DNA of 10,014 bases, from contig JAJRAX010000253.1 of NCBI GenBank assembly GCA_028679775.1, forward strand, positions 1 to 10,014, read 5' to 3'. The notes under the pieces were generated by a model. That model made no database searches. It worked only from the letters and a program-made list of their open reading frames with translations, and was not told the DNA's origin. Position numbers and translations under genes: made by a program. Within the stretch, counting starts at the first letter, position 1. Every line of letters starts with the position of its first letter. Shown in pieces: positions 7,305-10,014 of the stretch. This DNA is from Methanothrix sp. (GTDB lineage Archaea; Halobacteriota; Methanosarcinia; Methanotrichales; Methanotrichaceae).

Positions 7305-8376
7305 GAATACTGTGCGGGATGGAGGTCGAAGCGCAAAGCAGGCCTATTTGAATTTCATAGCCCGCAAGATGCTTTTCTTGACTGGCAGCCTGACAGTTTT
7401 ATTTCTCTTGGTCTTGATCTCAGCCTCCATAGGCGGAACCACAAAAGGGCCTCTGGAGGTCTTCAATTCCATCGCAGGCAGGTTCTTTCCGTTCGTGGAG
7501 TGTAATCCTTTCGTGGATGGCGTGGTCTGGCATCTGCGGCTGCCGCGCATCCTCATGGGAATTGCAGCCGGAGCGGGACTGGCTGCCGCTGGAGCTGCTA
7601 TGCAGGGTGTGACCAGGAACCCTCTGGTAAGCCCTTTCACGGTAGGCATCTCCTCAGCCGCTGCTTTCGGAGCCTCTACGGCCATTATGTTTGGCGTAGG
7701 CTACGCTGGCTATGGGACATATATCATAATCCTTTCCGCATTTGTGGGAGCTCTGGGGTGCGCTCTCCTGGTCTTCGGGCTGACTCGATTGAAGAAGACC
7801 TCAGCAGAGACGCTTGTCCTGGCAGGAATTGCTCTAACCTACTTCTTTGGAAGCCTGACGGCCATACTGCAGTTCTTCGCCAATGAGCAGCAATTGAATG
7901 CCATGGTTAATTGGACCTTTGGCACTCTTTCTGGGGCGGATTGGAACCGCATTGTGATCGTTACTGCCATACTGGCCATCAGCTTGCCTATTCTCATCCG
8001 TCTCTCCTGGGACCTCAATGCCATATTCTCCGGAGGCGATGAGACTGCCAAATCCTTGGGAATCGATACATCTCGCGTGAGGACATTGGTTTTGCTCATA
8101 TCATCCTTCATCGCCGCAGGCATCATCTGTTTTACAGGTATAATCGGCTTTGTAGGGTTAGTAGGCCCTCACGTGGCTAGAATGGCCATTGGAGAGGATC
8201 ATCGATTTCTACTGCCCGCCTCCTGCATTGTAGGCTCGATACTGGTAGTAGGAGCAGATATCGTGGGTCGGACTGTCATGGATCCAATCATCTTGCCCAT
8301 CGGTATTGTGATCTCGTTTGTGGGGGTTCCCATGTTCCTCTATCTAATGATGACCAGAGATACGAACTGGAGTTGA
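7288..8376 (+). CDS. FecCD/BtuC-type ABC permease
   Basis: The membrane channel subunit, probably acting as a homodimer, for import of a metal chelate, cobalamin or similar ligand. It has 362 residues, slightly long for the family because of about 25 polar N-terminal residues before the first helix (about 28-48). Hallmarks are RLPRILMGIAAGAGLAAAGAAMQ (84-106), GVTRNPLVSPFTVGISS (107-123), the ATPase-docking segment GGDETAKSLGID (249-260), GFVGLVGPHVAR (287-298), DIVGRTVMDPIILPIGI (324-340) and the ending VPMFLYLMM. The ATG is preceded by GAGG (7280-7283) with four-base spacing and overlaps cupin 2 by 17 bases, suggesting coupling. The two upstream binding proteins are its likely receptors. 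The BtuD/FecE-type ATPase that normally follows is replaced by a hydrolase gene. Confidence 0.94.
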   Translation: MSPICKNTVRDGGRSAKQAYLNFIARKMLFLTGSLTVLFLLVLISASIGGTTKGPLEVFNSIAGRFFPFVECNPFVDGVVWHLRLPRILMGIAAGAGLAAAGAAMQGVTRNPLVSPFTVGISSAAAFGASTAIMFGVGYAGYGTYIIILSAFVGALGCALLVFGLTRLKKTSAETLVLAGIALTYFFGSLTAILQFFANEQQLNAMVNWTFGTLSGADWNRIVIVTAILAISLPILIRLSWDLNAIFSGGDETAKSLGIDTSRVRTLVLLISSFIAAGIICFTGIIGFVGLVGPHVARMAIGEDHRFLLPASCIVGSILVVGADIVGRTVMDPIILPIGIVISFVGVPMFLYLMMTRDTNWS

Positions 8377-8402
8377 TCGCTATAGTTTGGAAAGAGAAGA
8401 CC

Positions 8403-9392
8403 ATGATGAATGAGCGAAGAACTATATTTAAGAGCGAAAGCCTGAGTTTAGCAGGAATTCTGAGATACCCAGACAGGCTTGAAACGGAAGCTCCTGCCGT
8501 TCTGCTGGTGCACGGCTCGCTGGAGCAGGATAAAGACGGCAACTTTCTACGAAAGAGAGATGGAACGCCTGCTTTCAAAAAGAATTTTTTCCTGGAGATC
8601 TCCAAGAGACTCTGCTCGAAGGGCATTGCTACCTTTTCTTGGGATCGGAGAGGTTTTGGTGATAGCGAAAAGCCGAATAGGGCAGGCAGCTATCTGGATG
8701 ATGTGCGAGATGCCCTGGCGGCATTGCAGGATCTTTCGCTGCAAGATGACATAATCAATCCTGATCGCATAGCGGTATTGGGCCAAAGTGCTGGTGTCTA
8801 CACAGCTTGTCTTATGGCCAAGGAGGATTCCAGGCCCAAAGCCTATGTGTTGCAAGGAGGACTCTTCAGCAATTATGAGAAGATGATGGCCTTCAATTAT
8901 AGAAGAGTGGTGGAGTATGCTTCCCGGAGCGAGGAGTGCCTGAAGTGGGTTGAAGAAAATGATCTGATAAGTCTGGCTATTGGTCACAATCTTGCAGAGA
9001 TGGCAAAGAAGGCCAAGAGCGGCGAGGCAGAGCAGGAGATCGGCTACAATGGCAGAAAATGGACGCTGCATCATGACCCAACCTGCTACCAGGAGGAATA
9101 TGCACCATCCCGGCAGTTTCGATACATCCGAAAGCCGGTATTAGTGATTCAAGGTGCATGCGATCTGAATGTGCCTGTGTCGGATGCTTTTCAGATCGAG
9201 AAGGAATTGAGGGCCAGTGGGAACCCAAGTCCGCATCTCGCTATAATTCCTGGCGCAGATCATAGCTTTCAGCTCGTTCCTGAAGATGAAGAGCTGCGCC
9301 TGAGGGAAAGAATGTCTCTGGAGAGCTTCCGGCGGCCCTACAGCGGGCTTTATTTCCGTATTTTGGCCGACTTCTTGAGGCGATTTCTCTGA
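8403..9392 (+). CDS. alpha/beta hydrolase, serine esterase-like
   Basis: A 329-residue cytoplasmic enzyme of the alpha/beta-hydrolase fold. The oxyanion-side motif is LLVHGS (34-39). The nucleophile elbow is GQSAG (127-131) with Ser129, the acid is Asp254 in QGACDLNVP and the base is His287 in GADHSF, so the triad is complete and in order. SWDRRGFGDSE (79-89) is also typical. An insert at about 155-240, rich in helix-forming and aromatic residues, probably forms a cap over the active site. An in-frame TTG at 8373 overlaps the permease stop but has no well-placed SD; ATG 8403, preceded by GGAAAGAGAAG, is preferred, with ATG 8406 also possible. As the last gene of a chelate-uptake operon it could hydrolyse the imported ligand, as Fes- and IroE-type siderophore esterases do. 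That is inference: sequence alone cannot separate esterase, lipase, peptidase or acyltransferase activity. Confidence 0.88.
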   Translation: MMNERRTIFKSESLSLAGILRYPDRLETEAPAVLLVHGSLEQDKDGNFLRKRDGTPAFKKNFFLEISKRLCSKGIATFSWDRRGFGDSEKPNRAGSYLDDVRDALAALQDLSLQDDIINPDRIAVLGQSAGVYTACLMAKEDSRPKAYVLQGGLFSNYEKMMAFNYRRVVEYASRSEECLKWVEENDLISLAIGHNLAEMAKKAKSGEAEQEIGYNGRKWTLHHDPTCYQEEYAPSRQFRYIRKPVLVIQGACDLNVPVSDAFQIEKELRASGNPSPHLAIIPGADHSFQLVPEDEELRLRERMSLESFRRPYSGLYFRILADFLRRFL

Positions 9393-9411
9393 AAAAGCAT
9401 ATGCTGTTTGA

Positions 9412-9499
9412 GGTTCTGTCAAGTCTATGGCATCTAATGAAACAATGTTGACTGGACGTTTCGATATAATAGTCCAGCTACCAACAACTTGACAGAACC
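9412..9499. repeat. 88-bp inverted-repeat element, MITE-like or complex terminator
   Basis: GGTTCTGTCAAGT (9412-9424) and ACTTGACAGAACC (9487-9499) are perfect 13-bp inverted arms; allowing three mismatches they extend to 19 bp (9412-9430 and 9481-9499, 16 matches). Nested inside is a second stem, CTGGAC (9452-9457) with GTCCAG (9472-9477), around a 14-nt loop. A T6 run starts two bases after the right arm. Short size, sharp terminal repeats starting GGTTCTGT and no coding capacity fit a miniature inverted-repeat transposable element. The ends resemble those of IS6-type elements from memory, which is not verified. No matching target-site duplication is visible. Folded as RNA, the structure plus T6 could also terminate the operon or form a small stable RNA. 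Confidence 0.6.
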
Positions 9500-9580
9500 A
9501 TTTTTTCAGCTCTTTAAAGACCGGCAGGCTTCCTTCTCCTTAAGATGGCAACCGATGCACAATTACGCATAACTCGACCA

Positions 9581-9611
9581 TCTCACCCACTGCCCAGGCG
9601 AGGGTGGGAGA
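9581..9611. repeat. C/G-rich hairpin
   Basis: CCCAC (9586-9590) pairs with GTGGG (9604-9608), with two extra outer pairs across a mismatch (TC with GA). An alternative register pairs CACCC with GGGTG. It sits in otherwise AT-richer DNA and resembles a short REP-like palindrome or an mRNA-end hairpin. No T run follows. Confidence 0.3.
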
Positions 9612-9741
9612 ATCTGGCTGACTTGGATGGACGCCCCATTTTCCATAGATCTAACCGAGATTCCCCTTCGCCAATTGTTGTATATTCGTATGAATTTTTA
9701 TATGTTTCCACTCGAAAAAGTTATAAGCACAAAAAGTAGTC

Positions 9742-9760
9742 ACATATAAAATCATATGAT
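9742..9760 (+). promoter_or_regulatory. TATA box and palindrome before the small secreted-peptide gene
   Basis: ACATATAAA (9742-9750) is a TATA-like element, predicting a start near 9772-9778 and a leader of about 30 bases before ATG 9804. The perfect 10-bp palindrome ATCATATGAT (9751-9760) abuts it and could be an operator. Other AT-rich stretches (TTTTTATATG near 9695, TTATAAG at 9721) are alternative promoter candidates. Confidence 0.45.
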
Positions 9761-9803
9761 ATGCCTTAAGAGTATGATTATGCACGCAATAGGAGGATAT
9801 ATT

Positions 9804-9920
9804 ATGAATAGGTCTTGGATAACCATCTTAACGATACTGATTGCCTTGGCCACATCTCACAATGCGTGGGGTGCGATATCTGAAGATTTATATGGAGAGA
9901 ATTTTACTTTGGATCCTTAA
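9804..9920 (+). CDS. 38-residue secreted peptide or truncated exported protein
   Basis: A short gene with unusually good start signals: AGGAGG (9791-9796) seven bases before the ATG, and a TATA box at a proper distance. The product starts MNRSWITILTILIALATSHN, a typical signal peptide with basic N-region and hydrophobic core, and a likely cleavage after AWG or WGA (residues 22-24). Only about 15 residues remain (acidic, ending ENFTLDP) before the TAA. Either this is a genuine small secreted peptide, or the front end of a larger exported protein cut short by a nonsense or frameshift change; the other frames after 9920 also close quickly (within about 35 bases for the longest), which argues against a simple single-base frameshift. 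No family is recognised. It is separated from the transport operon by 411 bases and is probably independent of it. Confidence 0.5.
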   Translation: MNRSWITILTILIALATSHNAWGAISEDLYGENFTLDP

Positions 9921-9990
9921 CTTCGCGCATGTAGGGAATAAAGAACGCTTTTAAGGTGGTTTTCTAGCGCCAAGTCATTATTTGGGCGGA

Positions 9991-10004
9991 GCTTTTATAT
10001 ATTA
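9991..10004 (+). promoter_or_regulatory. TATA-like sequence at the window edge
   Basis: GCTTTTATATATTA at 9991-10004 contains a strong archaeal TATA core about 70 bases after the small peptide gene. The gene it would serve lies beyond the window. Confidence 0.35.
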
Positions 10005-10014
10005 CTATTCCCCA

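Larger units (their letters stand above)
9393..9803. other. 411-base non-coding region with repeat, hairpin and promoter
   Basis: No supported gene lies here. In order it contains a short AT-rich spacer, an 88-bp inverted-repeat element (9412-9499) followed by T6 (9501-9506), a C/G-rich hairpin (about 9581-9611), and from about 9670 an AT-rich promoter region with TATA-like sequences and a 10-bp palindrome ATCATATGAT (9751-9760). A 64-codon open frame (9545-9739) has no SD, no recognisable fold, and reads through the hairpin, so it is treated as chance. Confidence 0.6.

Noticed and set aside
8547..9074. 175-codon frame on the minus strand
   Set aside because: It is antisense to the catalytic part of the hydrolase, whose triad residues leave no doubt about the coding strand.
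9510..9615. Possible cobalamin riboswitch (CCACTG, GGGTGGGAG and GACCGGCAGG segments look familiar)
   Set aside because: The segments occur in the wrong order, the core conserved boxes are absent, the downstream gene is a tiny secreted peptide, and such riboswitches are rare in archaea.
9545..9739. 64-codon open frame after the 88-bp element
   Set aside because: No SD before the ATG, no recognisable domain, and the part reading SHPLPRRGWE comes from the C/G-rich hairpin, a common source of false frames.

Overview
The window looks like chromosome from a methanogenic archaeon of the Methanosarcinales, most likely a Methanothrix (Methanosaeta)-type organism. This is inference: base composition is balanced (about half G+C by eye), non-coding DNA is AT-rich, the best promoter is a BRE plus TATA box, several starts have Shine-Dalgarno (SD) sequences matching AGGAGGTGATC, and the mix of secreted solute-binding proteins is familiar from these methanogens. 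No rRNA, tRNA, CRISPR array or transposase was found. All recognisable genes are on the + strand.

Layout. (1) Bases 1-245: the last 39 codons of an unidentified upstream gene, a stem-loop that may terminate it, then an AT-rich promoter region with a 13-nt dyad. (2) Bases 297-3884: a DppABC/NikABC-type importer made of a secreted solute-binding protein (probable TTG start at 297), a DppB-type permease and a DppC-type permease. The permeases overlap by four bases. No ATPase gene follows, although a strong AGGAGG lies directly after the last stop codon with no reading frame to serve. (3) Bases 4046-9392: a six-gene block behind a good BRE/TATA promoter. It holds two tandem paralogous chelate-type solute-binding proteins (cluster A-II, BtuF/FhuD/FecB type), two small cupins, a FecCD/BtuC-type permease and an alpha/beta hydrolase with a complete Ser-Asp-His triad. 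Gaps are 26-40 bases or overlaps, so it is very probably one operon. It also lacks the expected ATPase. (4) Bases 9393-9803: non-coding, with an 88-bp inverted-repeat element followed by T6, a smaller hairpin, and a promoter for a 38-codon secreted peptide gene (9804-9920). A TATA-like sequence near 9993 may belong to a gene beyond the window.

Working model. The first cluster imports a peptide, nickel chelate or similar small solute. The second imports a metal chelate, corrinoid or other siderophore-like ligand captured by two receptors of differing specificity. The cytoplasmic cupins and the hydrolase are well placed to bind, sense or hydrolyse the imported compound. The substrate cannot be read from the sequence. 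The most notable points are the combination of two receptors, two cupins, one permease and one esterase-like enzyme; the absence of any ATPase for either transporter; and the 88-bp repeat that closes the operon.
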